Below, in pieces: positions 43,823 to 56,579 of a stretch of DNA of 64,000 nt. Position numbers and translations under genes: made by a program. The notes beneath the pieces were generated by a model. The model made no database searches, was not told where the DNA came from, and saw only the letters and a list, made by a program, of their open reading frames with translations. Source of the stretch: Aurifilum marmelostoma (lineage: Eukaryota; Ascomycota; Sordariomycetes; Diaporthales; Cryphonectriaceae); NCBI GenBank assembly GCA_027559495.1, contig JAMXSV010000023.1, positions 620,001 through 684,000 of the forward strand. The letters are read 5' to 3'. Position 1 is the first letter of the stretch, and the number at the start of each line of letters is the position of its first letter.

Positions 43823-46800
43823 GATCCAACACCCGTCCGTCTGCGTCCCGGGCCAGTGATGCCCCACAGGGGCACTCTGGGGCCAGAACGTACCATGTTC
43901 GCGACGATCCTCCTGTATCCCGAACATTCTTGATGTGGGATGGCCACAGAAGGGGCACGGCTACCGTATATCGAGGATGATCTGCGGAGGAGAAGGACCA
44001 CCGAGCTTCTCGAGAAGCTTGCGCGAAGGGACGCGTTTGGGCTGCGATGGGTTGGTCGGTCGGGGGCAAAGACAAGCTCAGGGCCTCGTCGGCACAAACC
44101 CCAGCCCAGACCAGAACGGCAGAAGGGTTGTCGTCTCGACCTCCCAGTCTCAGGGGCCGACGGGAGACGTCTCAAGTCGGCGAGCGATGGGTCGGTAGGC
44201 AGATCGAAGGCATGAGGTTCGCGGGTGGGTCAAGATAGGCTGCGTCGGGAGAGAGACGCTTGGGTTGTCGAATTGTTGTATATCGGCTCGAGACCGGTCG
44301 TCGTTGGCTGTTCTCTGACAAGCAGCACCGATGCCACCCCAGCTGAAGTGGACGTGCAGGTGCTCACTGCAAGACCTGCAGATGGCGCGGGGGTGTATAG
44401 GTTAGGTAGTAGGTGCGAAGTCGTCCGTCTCGCCTAGCGCGGCGCAGTGTTTAAAAAAAAAAAAAAAACAGAAAAGGAAAAAAATGATGAGACACAGTCG
44501 TGGGGAATTGAAGCAAGAAAACACAGATCAATACCAATCTAGAGGTATGGGTATCTCTTGGAGACAAGGAGGACGCTGAAGTAAAAGTGAGGCGAAGTGA
44601 GATGGGAGTAGAGTGCGCCAGGAAAAGAAAGCAATGACGCTGGTCTTGTCCCTGTCGCCTCTAGGCTGGGCTTTCTCCAAATGGGCCCCGCCTCCTCCTC
44701 GTCCTTGTCTATTTTGGTCCCTGAAGCTAGACCATTCAACTGCTCAGATAATTGAGGTTTTGATTGTGAGGTTGAAATTCTTATCGTCGTCAGTGGATGA
44801 GATTACACTGTTTGAGGAAATCCCAGACTTTGGCATACAAAGATGCCCAGAGATTCTGAGGTGAGGAGCTATGAGATGGTGGGCTGTTTTCAGGCGGTGT
44901 TGAGTGAGAATTTTCAATCACTCTGGGTGGCGTGAGACCAGACAGCTCTTCCGAGTCCAATCCAGACCTGGACCACAGCTTGTTTATGGTGCAACGAAGC
45001 AAGAAAGGGGAACAAGAAGGGATAAAAAGAAGAAGAGAAAGAGAAGGGAAACAGCAAGCAGGCAAGACAAGATAAGAGCTCCTCGTCACAGTGTAGTGGA
45101 GTGCTGTTTATGCACCTCTAAACCTTGTTAGAAACTTGTTCTGTATCCAGAAGAATTGCAATGACGGTGAAGTGGTTCTGTCCGAGGGAAAGTAGAGAAC
45201 CTTTTTGAAGCTTCTCGAAGGCCTGCAGGATGACAGTGCCCCACTGCAATTGCAGAACAATACTGCCTACTATAGCACAACAAACCCAGCAGCACGCGCT
45301 GGTAATATAGTAGCAGCACAATGTCATCTTTGTCATCTTCCTTCAGTGCTGTTCCTCCTCTCTGGCCATGGAAAAGGCCTGCGATATCTTTGTCTCGGGC
45401 CTGGCCTGCATACACTTGACCCTCCTGTGGCCGGACAAAACTTGAGATTACTCCAGGTTTCTGCTGCAGCATGGCCGTACAAAATTCTCATACATAGTAC
45501 GAATTGACAGGCGTCGCCCTGTGAGACATCTAGGTCTACATATCTCCTCTGTGGGCCTATGGGCCTCTGTACGTGGAGCAATTTCTCACCTCGGAAAAGA
45601 AATTTTGCACCATGTATGCGCATACTATACAGACAAAACTGGGCGCAGCATATGGTCGTACGCGTGTCACCAGGGCAGTACACAACTGCAATCCATTGCA
45701 AGCACTACCATGTACCAACTGGCATGTGAGAAACGAACGCCTCGTCTTGCGGTTGCGCGGACAGGATCGCCCTCAGGGAAGACCCTTTCATGATGGGGCC
45801 AAGCCCCTGGGCGATCTTGGCCCGTCCACGCCATTCGAACTCAACGACTTGCCGTGCTTTGCGAATCGAACAGAGCCATTGTGGGTATTGATGGCCCTGA
45901 CGGTCTTTCCAGGAGAACCCATCTAGGAGGAGGGGTGTGCCAGGAAATGGCATTGATCTGCTTCGCTTCCTCGTGCCTGCCCTGTGACCTGGGGTCGCCA
46001 CAATCTCTACCCCCGCCAGCCGGCCACTGTCCGCCATGCCCGCCTGTTCCTGGCCATGATCTTCTGCGGGGGCAAAGCCTTAGAAAGATCCATAGGTTAC
46101 TGATGGAGGCGGCAATTATCCGGCCCTTAGAGCCCGGAGGAAGCCAATGTCCCTTGTCTGCGCGGATGGAAAATTCACCCGGAGGAATCCTACCGGACAA
46201 AGCTAGAGTTACAGCGACAAAAGACGGGTGCTCGGCAGCCAGAGGAGCGTCTGATCCCGATCACAGGAGAAGTACCAGAACACCAAAAGAGAGAGAGAGA
46301 AAAAAAAAAAAGGTTATCGATAACCATTTCTTCAGCAGCAAGCTGATAACGAGGTGAGACACGGTCTTTAGTCTCGGTGCAACGCTGCGAGACAGACGTC
46401 ATTAGACCATTACATTTGACCGGATGCAACGAAGAATTGTGGTGTCAGCAGGCACATGCTGGTGTTACCCTGCCCGTCATGCCATCAGCCATCCTACCGC
46501 CTGCGAATGAGAACGTACCCATAGTAGAGTGTCTCTTGGTAGAGGAGGTTCAGAGCTGACAGCTGACGGGCCCTTGGGGTCGCGGCCACGCCTTCCAGCC
46601 AGTCTCACAGGGAGATACAGGTTCAAGTAGGTGGTCCCATGAATACCGACCTGGACACCTGACGTTGAGGTAGAGCTGGGCAGGTTTTGACTTTTGTCTC
46701 TACATATGTGATTACATCTTTGAGAAGTTCGAGTGGTAGGTTCACGACCGCGAAACTTTGTTGAAAGACCGGTCTCAACCCCCCTCGCTTTGAGATAGAG

Positions 46801-49335
46801 CGTCTGGCCGAGTCTGACGGATCTGGCAAGGATCAAGGGGTTGAGACTACCGTATGCTCGCAAAAAAGCCTTAGGGAAACGGGAAGTCAGTGTCGATGGG
46901 CGCGAAGAGAGAAGGCGGCCTACTGTAGGTGGTCTTTCTTGGGTACGACGGGTTTCGTTGAGAGAGGGGTGGGAGAAAATATCCGGGGAGACTCTCGGTG
47001 CACTTTATCGATAGCGGAAAGGACGGCCCCTCGGCCCCTGCGAGCCAGTAGGGCCCCCCGCCTGGACCCCACCACCTGCAGTGCCCCGCGCTGTCAGTAC
47101 ATAGTAGGGTAGAAGTGAGAGAGGTCTCTCCATACTTGTCAAGGGCCCCGCGAGTCTCAACAACAATGAGTCGTTGCTCAAGAAGAACCTCGTGTGGACG
47201 CTTGGAAGATAAGTGAGTAGTGGTTTCCATGTTACCACCATGATAGGTTCCTGAGTCTTGGTTGTCTGGTCCTAGGTGAGCTTGGGCGGCGAAACGACCT
47301 GGCCTACCACGTGTTCATGTACTAAAGGCTGCCGTGCGTGCTATTACTTACAGTGGCACCATAGCACTATGATGATTGTAGAAGGCCCGACGGCGGCTAA
47401 AGCTGACCTCCAGCCCGCTCGCCTCACCTCGCACTACAGCACCAATAGTGCTCTTCGCTCTCAGGGGTCCTCGTCAGGGGGGAGGGGGGCTACCCTTTCT
47501 GTAGAAGAGTGCAGCTACCACCATACAAGTACAGGCCCGGTGGCGAGTTGGCCACGCGACTCAGGACAAGCCATGATAAGACCAAGATAGCCACACAAGC
47601 ACCCGCACCCGGTTCACCTTCTCTCTCATGACACCGATCGGTCATACGTACTTCTGTACAGTCTCATGCCCAGAAAGATGATAAGATAACGAACAAACAG
47701 GGACAGAGGAGATGGGAGGACCCGCCATCTGAAGTCACAAGGAGGGGCACTACGAATGATCACGAACAGCCAGCCTGAGGGGACACTCGGGTCTGGTCAC
47801 CTGGAGACTCCTGGATGACGGGGAAATAACATGGCCATCCTGTGCCAGACAGGAGGGCCCGCGTGTCCAGACTAGCCCTCCCCCTCCAAGCCCCTCGTTG
47901 ATAGAGCTACTGCACAGGATCCTCCTGATCCGGGGCCTGGGGCTTCTTTCGTGATGGAGAGGTTGGAGGGGGGGCCTCACCCAACGAAAACGCAGGGTCC
48001 AGATCATTGTGGGCCAGTTCGGGTAGGTGGGTTAGGCGGTTCGCCGCAGGGGATACAGGGGGTTGGCGTGCTAGAACAAGTACTGTACACACACAAGTTG
48101 GGGGAAGGCAAAGAGGGGCAGAAGACCAAAGTACTACGGTACTACTGTACATAATATAGCGCTAAGGTATGCTGACCATGCAGCTGCTTCTCCAGCACTG
48201 CTGGACCCTTCTTTTTCTTCCCTCCTCTTCTTTTGACCTTCAATACGAGGTGCTCCTCCTTGTCACCACCTCATTTTCTCCTCGACATCTTCTCCTCCCA
48301 CCTCAGGCCTCAGGGTCCATTGCCTCGTTCCTCACCCAGCACCTACAGCCGACCCTATACAGAGAGAGAAGAAGAAAAGGTGAGGGACACAATCTGGGAT
48401 TCGATCATGAACCTCAATGTAACCCGACTAGTCAAAAGTGATCCAGCACAAGAAATGCCACACATTGACATCTTGGAGATGGAAGAGAAGCTGGGGCTAC
48501 AACCAATTGAGCAGTCATCACTGACCTCCTATGTCAGACCAGACATCGATCACAGACTCGCTGTCTCTTACGAAACGAAGCAAAGTCCTGAGCTGCAATC
48601 TTGAGTCGACGCATGCGGCAGGACATCGAGCAGAGCAGTCAGTGCTTAAGTCTAGTTGACGAGGCCTAGAGTCAGGCAGACCCAGGGTCCCAGGTCCCCG
48701 TGCAACAGGCTTCCTGTGCCTCTCTGCCCCTCACTCTTTTGCCTCTGTTCACCACCGACCCCGCCATTTTGATTGGCACTCTACTCCAAATTCTCTCACC
48801 TCGACGCCACCACTGCAGAGTCTTGAAGAATCCCCAACTTTTTGACTCCTCATTTTCAGATCACAGCCTCGGATTCAACGTACTCTACCCGAGTGTCAGT
48901 GTCGATTGAACAGCGTTCACGGCGACATCGTACTGACCACGGACAACCGAAACTCGTCATATATGGCTGCGAACCCGCCAATGGCAGCATGAGCTGAGCT
49001 GCGACCTCGCACTGTCTTGTCCGGGCTGTTCTCTCACCACCTTACACACCTAGCCTCCACGGGCGATCCGACTGACTGCCTTGGTGGTAGTTCCCAACTC
49101 AACACGTTCAGCCGCCAGGTTTCGTTCGACGTCGATCAAGGATTAGTGCACGAAACTGCCACCAGCTGGAGACTCGGTTTCTTGGACGCCTCGACCAGCA
49201 CTCGGAATTCCTCTGGCAATCCCGACTGGTTGTCATTGCGCGTCTTGCTTTCTTAGAAGGACCGACGCCGTCGGCTTGTCAGCGGCCTGTGTTCGGGGAT
49301 TTTAGAAGAAGTGGAATCAGCATATCGAGTACATC
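43823..49335. other. 5.5-kb region without a convincing gene, between divergent genes
   Basis: Separates the PAS kinase (-) and the F-box gene (+) promoters. ORFs are short and composition-driven; none shows a domain. One candidate small ORF near 48365-48604 is listed separately. An A run lies at about 44452-44468 and GA/A tracts at about 46287-46310. Palindromic GTAC strings recur (45250-45270, 48077-48092, 48129-48150). Confidence 0.45.
48233..48604 (+). CDS. Possible small ORF, low confidence
   Basis: The 3' half (about 48365-48604) reads VRDTIWDSIMNLNVTRLV, a mixed charged sequence with HIDILEMEEKLGL, to a TGA. It lacks the simple composition of neighbouring chance ORFs, but has no recognised family, ordinary rather than strongly coding third positions, and a pyrimidine-rich 5' half. 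It could be an upstream ORF or chance. Confidence 0.2.
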   Translation: MTFNTRCSSLSPPHFLLDIFSSHLRPQGPLPRSSPSTYSRPYTEREEEKVRDTIWDSIMNLNVTRLVKSDPAQEMPHIDILEMEEKLGLQPIEQSSLTSYVRPDIDHRLAVSYETKQSPELQS

Positions 49336-51411
49336 ATGAGCAGCTCTGGGGCAGCGGCCGCCATGGCCGCCATAGATATTGGAATCGAGGAATTGGAAGC
49401 ATTCTCTAGCGACCCGGCTGTCCTCGAAGCGCCCTCGGTGGTTGAACCGGATGTTCAGCCCAAGAAGAAGAGCACACGCCGCCGACTACTCCAAGGGCTG
49501 CATAGCAACCTGTCGTCTCCCTCACTCACCCGTGCCGGTCGTGCGAGGTCATCAAGCAGCCCTTATCATGGCCCGGGCAGCTTTTCTTGTGTGAGCTTGG
49601 CCTCGAGCCCCTCGCCTTTTGGACCGACAAGCCCTGGGTACTTCTCCGTCCACTCACACGGGGGCCTGTCCACTGCACCGACATCGATCCCTGGCACTCC
49701 AGGCCACGACTACTTTGACGGAGTGGAGGACGTGCTGGCAGCTCGCAGGCTCACCAAATTGGACGTTGCTGCGACCTCGACCCTTACCGTTCCACTGCCC
49801 GCCGAGTTCCGACCGAAGAAGGTGATTTTTAACATTTGGGAGCACCTGCCGCGGGAGATCAAACTCCAGGTTCTCGAATATCTGTTGCCTAGGGAGCTTG
49901 TGCTCGCCTCAGGGGCGAGCCGTGAGTTTCACGAGCTCTGCTACGATGGACAGCTGTGGCAATCTCTCGACGCGTCCGAGTTCTACACGGAGATCCCAGC
50001 AGAAGCACTGGCCAAGATCATCGTGGCCGCCGGTCCGTTTATCAAAGACCTCAACCTGAGAGGCTGTGTCCAGGTCGAACACTACAAGAGGGCAGAGGTG
50101 ATCGTGAGGGCATGCAAGAACCTCATCAACGCAACGCTCGAGGGCTGTCGGAACCTGCAGCGGACGACCCTGCACAGCCTGGTCAGGAACAATGAGGGGC
50201 TGGCTCATCTCAACCTTACCGGCCTCACCGCCGTGACCAACACAACCTGCAAGCTCATTGCGCAGTCGTGTCCGTCGCTAGAGCTGCTGAACGTCTCCTG
50301 GTGCAAACATGTGGATGCCATGGGTATCAAGGCGGTCATCGAGGGATGCCCCAGGCTCAAGGACCTGCTCGCTCGAGAGATCAAGGGCTTTGATAGTCAA
50401 GAGGTTGCACAGGTCATGTTCAAGACGAACAACCTAGAGCGCTTGCTGCTCAGTGGCTGCACCGACCTCTCGGACAACACCCTCAAGACAATGGTGCATG
50501 GGGTCAACCCTCCGATTGACATCCTCACAGACCTGCCCATGGTCCCCCCGAGGAAGCTCCGCCATCTGGACCTCACCCGATGCAGCAGCTTGACGACCCA
50601 GGGTGTCAAGGCACTCGGCCACCTGGTGCCTGACCTGGAGGGGCTGCTGCTCTCCCGCTGCCACAATATCTCTGATGAAGCTCTGGAGCCAATCCTCGCC
50701 ACCACCCCTCGGCTCACTCATCTGGACCTGGAAGACTGCAGAGGATTGACGAACCGGATCCTCTCCGAGCACCTAGCCAAGGCGCCCTGCGCTCCCCACC
50801 TCGAGAACCTCTATCTCAGCTCGTGCGAGAGTCTCGGCGACTCAGGCATGCTGCCTGTGATTCGCAACTGCACATCACTGCGTTCCATCACACTCGACAA
50901 CACTCGCGCGTCAGATCTCGTCCTAGCCGAAGCCGCTGCCATGGTGCGGCGGCGCTCGCGACGTACCGACAATCGTTCCCAGACGCCACAGATTGGTCTG
51001 AATATGGTCGTCTACGACTGCCAGCACGTCACCTGGACTGGGGTACGAGAGGTTTTGTCCCGCAATGCCGAGATCAAGACGCCTCTGAACGGCCGCGGCG
51101 AGCGCCACCAGACTTTCCCCACCGAGATCATCGCGTTGAAGTGCTTTTACGGCTGGAACATGACAGTCGACGAACACACCAAGCGCGTGCTGAAGGGCGA
51201 CCTGGCTTCTGCCAACCGCCTGGAGCGCAAGTGGGCTGATTACATGCAGGCGAACGAGGAGGCGGGAGCCATCGGAGCTGGCGGGCGAAGGCGTCGCAGG
51301 AGGGCGAGGGAGGCGCAGATGGCACATGCTGATGAGGAGGGCGGTGCGGGTGCTCTCGGCATGGGCGGTGGCAGGAGGAGGGCGAGGACAGCGGCCTGTA
51401 TAGTCATGTGA
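49336..51411 (+). CDS. F-box and leucine-rich-repeat protein with C-terminal CaaX box (691 aa)
   Basis: Intronless. Residues 1-160 are Ser/Pro-rich and disordered. An F-box lies at about 164-205 (NIWEHLPREIKLQVLEYLL). LRRs of the Cys-containing type fill about 235-535: LKDLNLRGCVQVEH, LAHLNLTGLTAVTN, LELLNVSWCKHVDA, LERLLLSGCTDLSD, LRHLDLTRCSSLTT, LEGLLLSRCHNISD, LTHLDLEDCRGLTN, LENLYLSSCESLGD. A C-terminal segment is Arg/Gly-rich and the final four residues are Cys-Ile-Val-Met, a textbook CaaX prenylation signal. Known role of the class: substrate receptor of SCF ubiquitin ligases, with Skp1 binding the F-box. Prenylation would place it on membranes; substrates unknown. Confidence 0.92.
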   Translation: MSSSGAAAAMAAIDIGIEELEAFSSDPAVLEAPSVVEPDVQPKKKSTRRRLLQGLHSNLSSPSLTRAGRARSSSSPYHGPGSFSCVSLASSPSPFGPTSPGYFSVHSHGGLSTAPTSIPGTPGHDYFDGVEDVLAARRLTKLDVAATSTLTVPLPAEFRPKKVIFNIWEHLPREIKLQVLEYLLPRELVLASGASREFHELCYDGQLWQSLDASEFYTEIPAEALAKIIVAAGPFIKDLNLRGCVQVEHYKRAEVIVRACKNLINATLEGCRNLQRTTLHSLVRNNEGLAHLNLTGLTAVTNTTCKLIAQSCPSLELLNVSWCKHVDAMGIKAVIEGCPRLKDLLAREIKGFDSQEVAQVMFKTNNLERLLLSGCTDLSDNTLKTMVHGVNPPIDILTDLPMVPPRKLRHLDLTRCSSLTTQGVKALGHLVPDLEGLLLSRCHNISDEALEPILATTPRLTHLDLEDCRGLTNRILSEHLAKAPCAPHLENLYLSSCESLGDSGMLPVIRNCTSLRSITLDNTRASDLVLAEAAAMVRRRSRRTDNRSQTPQIGLNMVVYDCQHVTWTGVREVLSRNAEIKTPLNGRGERHQTFPTEIIALKCFYGWNMTVDEHTKRVLKGDLASANRLERKWADYMQANEEAGAIGAGGRRRRRRAREAQMAHADEEGGAGALGMGGGRRRARTAACIVM

Positions 51412-52566
51412 GCTTTGCTACTCATGGGAGGGAAACGATGACACATAGTGCATGAGGACAGCCAGCTCAGCGAGCTGAGGTCGAAGAGTTTATGGATATG
51501 ATAAGACCACCACATATGATTGCTTCTTTTTTTTTTTTTTTTTTTTTTTTTCCTTCCTCGATTGGTGTATCTGGGAGTATGGCAGGACAGGGCAGGGCGG
51601 CACAGTAGCTTTTAGGACATGTCATCATCCAAGCCTCATTTTTCTCCCTTCTATACTATCGGGTCCTGTTCTGCTGTTGTTCATCAGATCCTCGGATGTG
51701 GCCACAGTGTACAAGTCAACTTCATTCCTTTTAAGCCTATTGCTCTAGATTGCTGTTTTTTCCCACCAGTATTACTAGATATGGCATTGACCTTCCATAA
51801 AATATATGTAAACAAGATTAGCCAAGGACACAAGGGATGGGATTATGGACGAGCAGGGTTTGTCTGCAAGATTGGGTGGATATGCTTCTTGTATACTTTC
51901 TTCTACAACGAAACCAGAATGTTGCGGCGCCTCTAAAATGAGTGATTATACGAGGATCTCACATGGATCTTTTATCAATCCGAACCACATGTTCCAATGT
52001 GATTTCGTTTTCTCTAACACCGAGACTCGGGTAGTAAAGGTTCGTTGAAGTTTCCCTAATTGTGGCCCAGCCATATCACCACCCTCCCTCCCCCCCCCCT
52101 CTCCCACTCACTCAACCCCCAACCAAAGTTCTGAGGCTGAGACACATGGCACGTCTTGTATCGTTCGGTCCGAGAACTTTCTAGCAATTATCACCTCCTT
52201 GTCAATGCTATGCTCAGTTTTGCATGCGACGGCCTCCTCGTTCTGAAAATCCAAATCCCTCCTGTGGAAGGAAACTCCTACCATCCCGCAGGCCGTATCT
52301 CAAAGAGCCTGTCCATCTTGTTCTAGATGGCAAACTGAGACTAAAGATTGGTAGAAGTAAGTTGTCAAATTCCCATCGAGGTCGAAGTTGGAGATTTTGG
52401 TTGGCGCGAGGGTATTATCGTTGCCGGTATACATATATGAACCTCCAGGGAGATTCCTGATGGAGAAACGAGGCTCGGTATAGAGCGTCTGCTTCCAACC
52501 TGAAAGCGCTTGCCGTATAGGTGACATCGATATAGTAGTAAATGGGTCGTATCAATACCCGGAAAC
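51412..52566. other. Convergent intergenic region, 1.2 kb
   Basis: 3' sides of the F-box gene (+) and SEA4 (-). T(25) run at 51527-51551 and a C run near 52093. No gene seen. Confidence 0.5.
51527..51551 (+). repeat. T(25) homopolymer
   Basis: 25-base T run about 115 nt downstream of the F-box stop codon. Confidence 0.9.
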
Positions 52567-55500
52567 TCAGTTGACCTCAGGGTTCGCCCTAAAGTTACAC
52601 CGACAGCGACATTCTGGCACAGGACACTCATTGTGCCTCGCAAACCACTGCCGCGCATGGTCCAGGTGCAAGACGTGCTCGCACTTCAGGCAGAAAGTAG
52701 GAAATCGCAGGGCCAGCTTAGTGGCGTCCGGATCGGCTGCGGCGGCCGGCGTGTCCGACCGCGGTATCCCTACCACCTCGAGACAGACCACGCAGCGCGG
52801 CAGGTGCCTGTTGCACTTGGGACAGGTGATGCCGGGCGCCGCCATCTTCTCGCTGTACGAGGGGTTTGTATGGCTGTGGGACGACCTGCTGCCGTTCGCG
52901 TGGAAAGGGCCGGGTATGCTTCCCGCAGGGCCGTGGCCCATGATATTGGCCGACGACGATGATGCCGACGTCTGCAGAAGCGAGGTCTCGGCGTCACAGT
53001 AGACGCACCTGAGAGCGATCTGGCGCGATGGCGGCTTGATGGTCGGCCTACCGTCGCGCTTGCTGCGCTTGGTGCTCTCGACCTCGAACTTGGTGCGCTG
53101 GTAGAAGGCCTTGTGGCGCTGAAGGTATGCGCGGTAGGCATTGCGCCAGGCTGTGCAGCGGTGGTCATCGATGTAGCGCGGAGCACAGAAGGACATGATC
53201 AGAGTGGCGGTCTGCACATCATGGAACTTGGAGACGTAGGTGGCGAGTATGTCGACGGTCTTCTCGGTGATGCCCGTCAGGACGATGCCCTCTATGTCGC
53301 CTTCCTCGATGGCTTCCTGCACCTCGGCGGCCAGCCACTCGGTAAGCTGGTTGTCGTCAAAATTACGCACCGCCACGAAGGTGCGGTCGCGAAGCGGCAG
53401 GGAGCGCTGCGTAGCGATGGCCGCCCAGTCGCCCGTTGCGATGAAGGACGAGATGGCCCGGAGGTACGGATCCGTCTTGGCGGCAATCACCTCATCAAAG
53501 TCAAGCTGCTCTGCTGCCTCTCTGCGGTCCGCCCTGCTGACGAGCTGAAGTGCCAGGGAGACGAAAAGGAGTTTAGGGTGTGCCTTGCTTCCCTCCTTGA
53601 GGATTCGGATGGCCTTCTGCGCGTCGTCACGGAAGAGCGCGAGGGCCGTCATCTTGGTATACCATGACGCGCCCCCTTCGGCGTTTTTGTAATCCACTTC
53701 GCCATCCATGAGGGCATCCTCTATGGCAGCATCGGCACCCCATCCACATACGTCGAGCAGAAGTTGGCGGTGGAAAGGTTTCCTGGTGTCTATACGGTCG
53801 AACACGGGCAGATCCCGTCTCTTATTGATAGCACTGATGCACCGTGTCCACGTCGATCGGTCCAAGGGGCCCGATCCCTCTGCCAGCCGCAATGTTGGTC
53901 TCTCGCCTGCGCATGGTTCGTCAATTTAGGTGTGTCGAGAGGGGGGGGGGGCGGCGAGAAAAAGAAGATAAAAGATTAGAGACTGCGTACCGAGATCCTC
54001 TGTCCAGATCGCCTGGACGCCTAGGAAGCTGAGATCAAGAGGGTGGGCCAGCATTCCACCGTCGAGGCAAGCCTCCTCGGCGTCTATCACTCACTCAGTC
54101 AGCCTATGAACAGGTCCGAGGAAGAACATCACAAGTGCACATACCTGCTATCCAGCCCCACACGTCTTTCAACCATGGATCGTCAGCTACCACGGTGCGA
54201 TTCACCTTGCAGTCAAACAGGTACTTCTCCTTGGCTCGGGAGAGCATGGTGTGGTCCAGGACAAGCTGCGCAGCTCTTGGGAAACCGGCAGTCTCCATGG
54301 TCGACCTGAGCAGACTCTCGTGGAGAGACCGGCTGGCGACATTCGACGACTCTTCAGGCAGGCCTTCTTGCAGTTTGATGAGGGTCATGGGCCCGTACAG
54401 CGTCAGGTCCTCCTTCTCAGCGAGGTCTGGGTTGGTGATCCCCCACTTGTACCCTCTCAGGGCTTTGAGCTTCTCGCTGATCGTGCTGGCCTTGGTGAAT
54501 GTCTCGGGTAGAGGGACACTGCTCGCCATCTCGTCTTCCAGCCGCCCATGATCGGCCGTGAAATCGCCTCGGGCCCTGTCAGCCACAGCAGCAACACTGG
54601 CCCTGTCGGGCCCAAATATTGGGAGGTTCGACAAGGAGTACTCTATGACGAAGGGACCCAATGTCTCCTTGGCCTGATTGCTCTCCAGGCTCAGGATGTT
54701 ATGATAAGAGTCGCCACCTGCATGGTAATTAGTCTTCAGAGCCTGTGATCCAGACAGCAGCGGTTATAGACGACGTACCCGCAAGATCTCGGTATGGTGC
54801 TTGCCACGGTGTTAACTTGTAAGGGTACATCCTGGTAACACAAGGCACTTCCAAGATTTCAAAAGCGCCGTTGTTGCGGAGGACGAGTAGCCTTGGTCCC
54901 AGCGATGGGGAGGGCGAGGTGACCCAGTCAAAGGAGACGATTCGCTCGTTTTTCCTGTCCACGTCGGTGTAGAAATTATCCATCTCATAAGACCTTCGGA
55001 CCTGCAGTAGCTGGGGGCTCTCCAGCTCGGTATGTCCTGGCGAGTGCCCGGCCTGCTGTGTCGAGAATACCTTGAGCTGGCCAGTCCGGGACAGCACGGC
55101 GAGCATGCCCCTCTGGTCCCGGCAGTAGCCCAGCTTGCGGATCAGAGAGCTCCTGGAGCCCCTTGCCTCTGGGTCCCTCTCCAGCTCCATGGCCTTGGAC
55201 AGGCAGAGGGCGCCACCCAGGGGCATGTTGTCCACGTCGACCGCCTCGAGGTAGGCTGGCGACGCCACGGTCCGGCTGAGCGCCCTGCGGTCCCAGACCA
55301 TGACAACAGGCGAGTCCAGAGCCGAGGAGGCAAAGTAGTTCTGGTCAGCGTAGTCGATGGCGAGGTTGTTGTTGCACTTTGTCTGGAAATTTATGACAGA
55401 ATCATAACCTTCCCGGAGGTCATGTATGCGCAGGCCGGACCCCTTCATGCCAACGACCAGCGTGTGAGGGTTGTCCTCGAAGAACTTGATGCTCGAGATG

Positions 55501-55997
55501 GACGCATTGTGCTCAAGACGCTTCCACGGATCCTTGGCAATGAGAGCACCAGATGGGAAGCCAGGGCCGGTGTCATGGATGGTGGAGAGGCGGTTCACGT
55601 CCCAGATATGGAGACATGGATCGTTCCTGACCCTGTCCAGCCCGACAGCCAGAAGACCGGTCGTGTTGAAGGCGACTGCTAGACAGGTCCGGGCCACCTT
55701 GGGGATGAGTTCCTTGTAGTCGTTTGAACCATCATCCACCCTCAGAAGGTTGACGATGCCAGTGGACGTACCGACGGCAACCAGGCCCTGTGCCGAGGGC
55801 GACCAGTCGTAGGTGGTCAAGGGTGGGACCTCGTCATGTTTTGATATCTTGTCGTAGTCGAACCGCCCGTGCTGGGCGTGACCGGTGGGCCTGTAGAGCT
55901 GAACAACTCGATGCTGTAGGTTCAGATGGAGAAAAGAATCGTAGCTGGCGTTGGGAGACCATTTCAGCAGTCCTGGCTCCGGACGATCCATGGCCAT
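52567..55997 (-). CDS. SEA4: SEACAT complex subunit Sea4 / Mios (1074 aa)
   Basis: Four exons: 55997..54779, 54717..54145, 54083..53991 and 53906..52567, in phase throughout. Residues about 1-400 are WD-like repeats (LLKWSPNASYDSFLHL, TTYDWSPSAQGLVAVGTSTGIVNLL, LHIWDVNRLSTIH, SSIKFFEDNPHTLVVGMKG, VVMVWDRRALSRT). The middle is helical (WGWIAG, LDLSFLGVQAIWTEDL). The C-terminus is a Cys/His-rich zinc domain: CVYC, CPKC, CVVC, CLKC, a His pair, and CPVPECRCRC. This is the Sea4/Mios arrangement. Known role: SEACAT (GATOR2) at the vacuole opposes SEACIT/GATOR1 and promotes TORC1 activity on amino acid supply. Start: the ATG at 55997 in an AAA context; no upstream in-frame ATG. Confidence 0.93.
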
Positions 55998-56579
55998 TTT
56001 GATATCGTTGTCGTCTCGAGAGGAGGAGGACGCGCCCCGGGAAAGATGTAATGTTGACAAGTTCTCATGCGATCAATAAATCGAAAACCACAGGGTCATA
56101 CATATTCCTGCATGATGACGAACTGGGGATGATGCTGGGGTCATTGCTGAAACTGCGCCATCTTGAGGATTGTGTAAATAATCATATAATGGTCGTCAAA
56201 ATGAAGGGGTTGCTACTTGAGCGTTACTTGAGTTGAGTTGAGCCTTCGTCTCTCTTTCCCTCTCTAAGTATAAGCTCCCCCAACCCACTATCGACACATC
56301 CCTAACCTAACCCAGAGCGGCAGGGGTATGCACTGTAAGTTAAGTGCTCTGGCTGTCTGGCAGTGCCTAGCACACTAGCACCCTGGCCCATGGCAGGTAT
56401 AAGCCTGCTGATAAGATAAGGAACCCTGAAATTTAGTGTATCTGCTCGGAAAGTCAAGAGAATTCTTGAGCGCAACCAAAAACAGAGGACGAGCACATCT
56501 TTCGTACCAGTACCTCCCAGCCTCTACATTTCAGCTGGCAGCAGCTTCACGGTTCTCTCACGACCGGAGAAAATCCAAG
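55998..56579. promoter_or_regulatory. Divergent promoter region, SEA4 / EFG1
   Basis: 582 nt between two divergent start codons; must contain both promoters. No specific site can be assigned. Confidence 0.5.
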
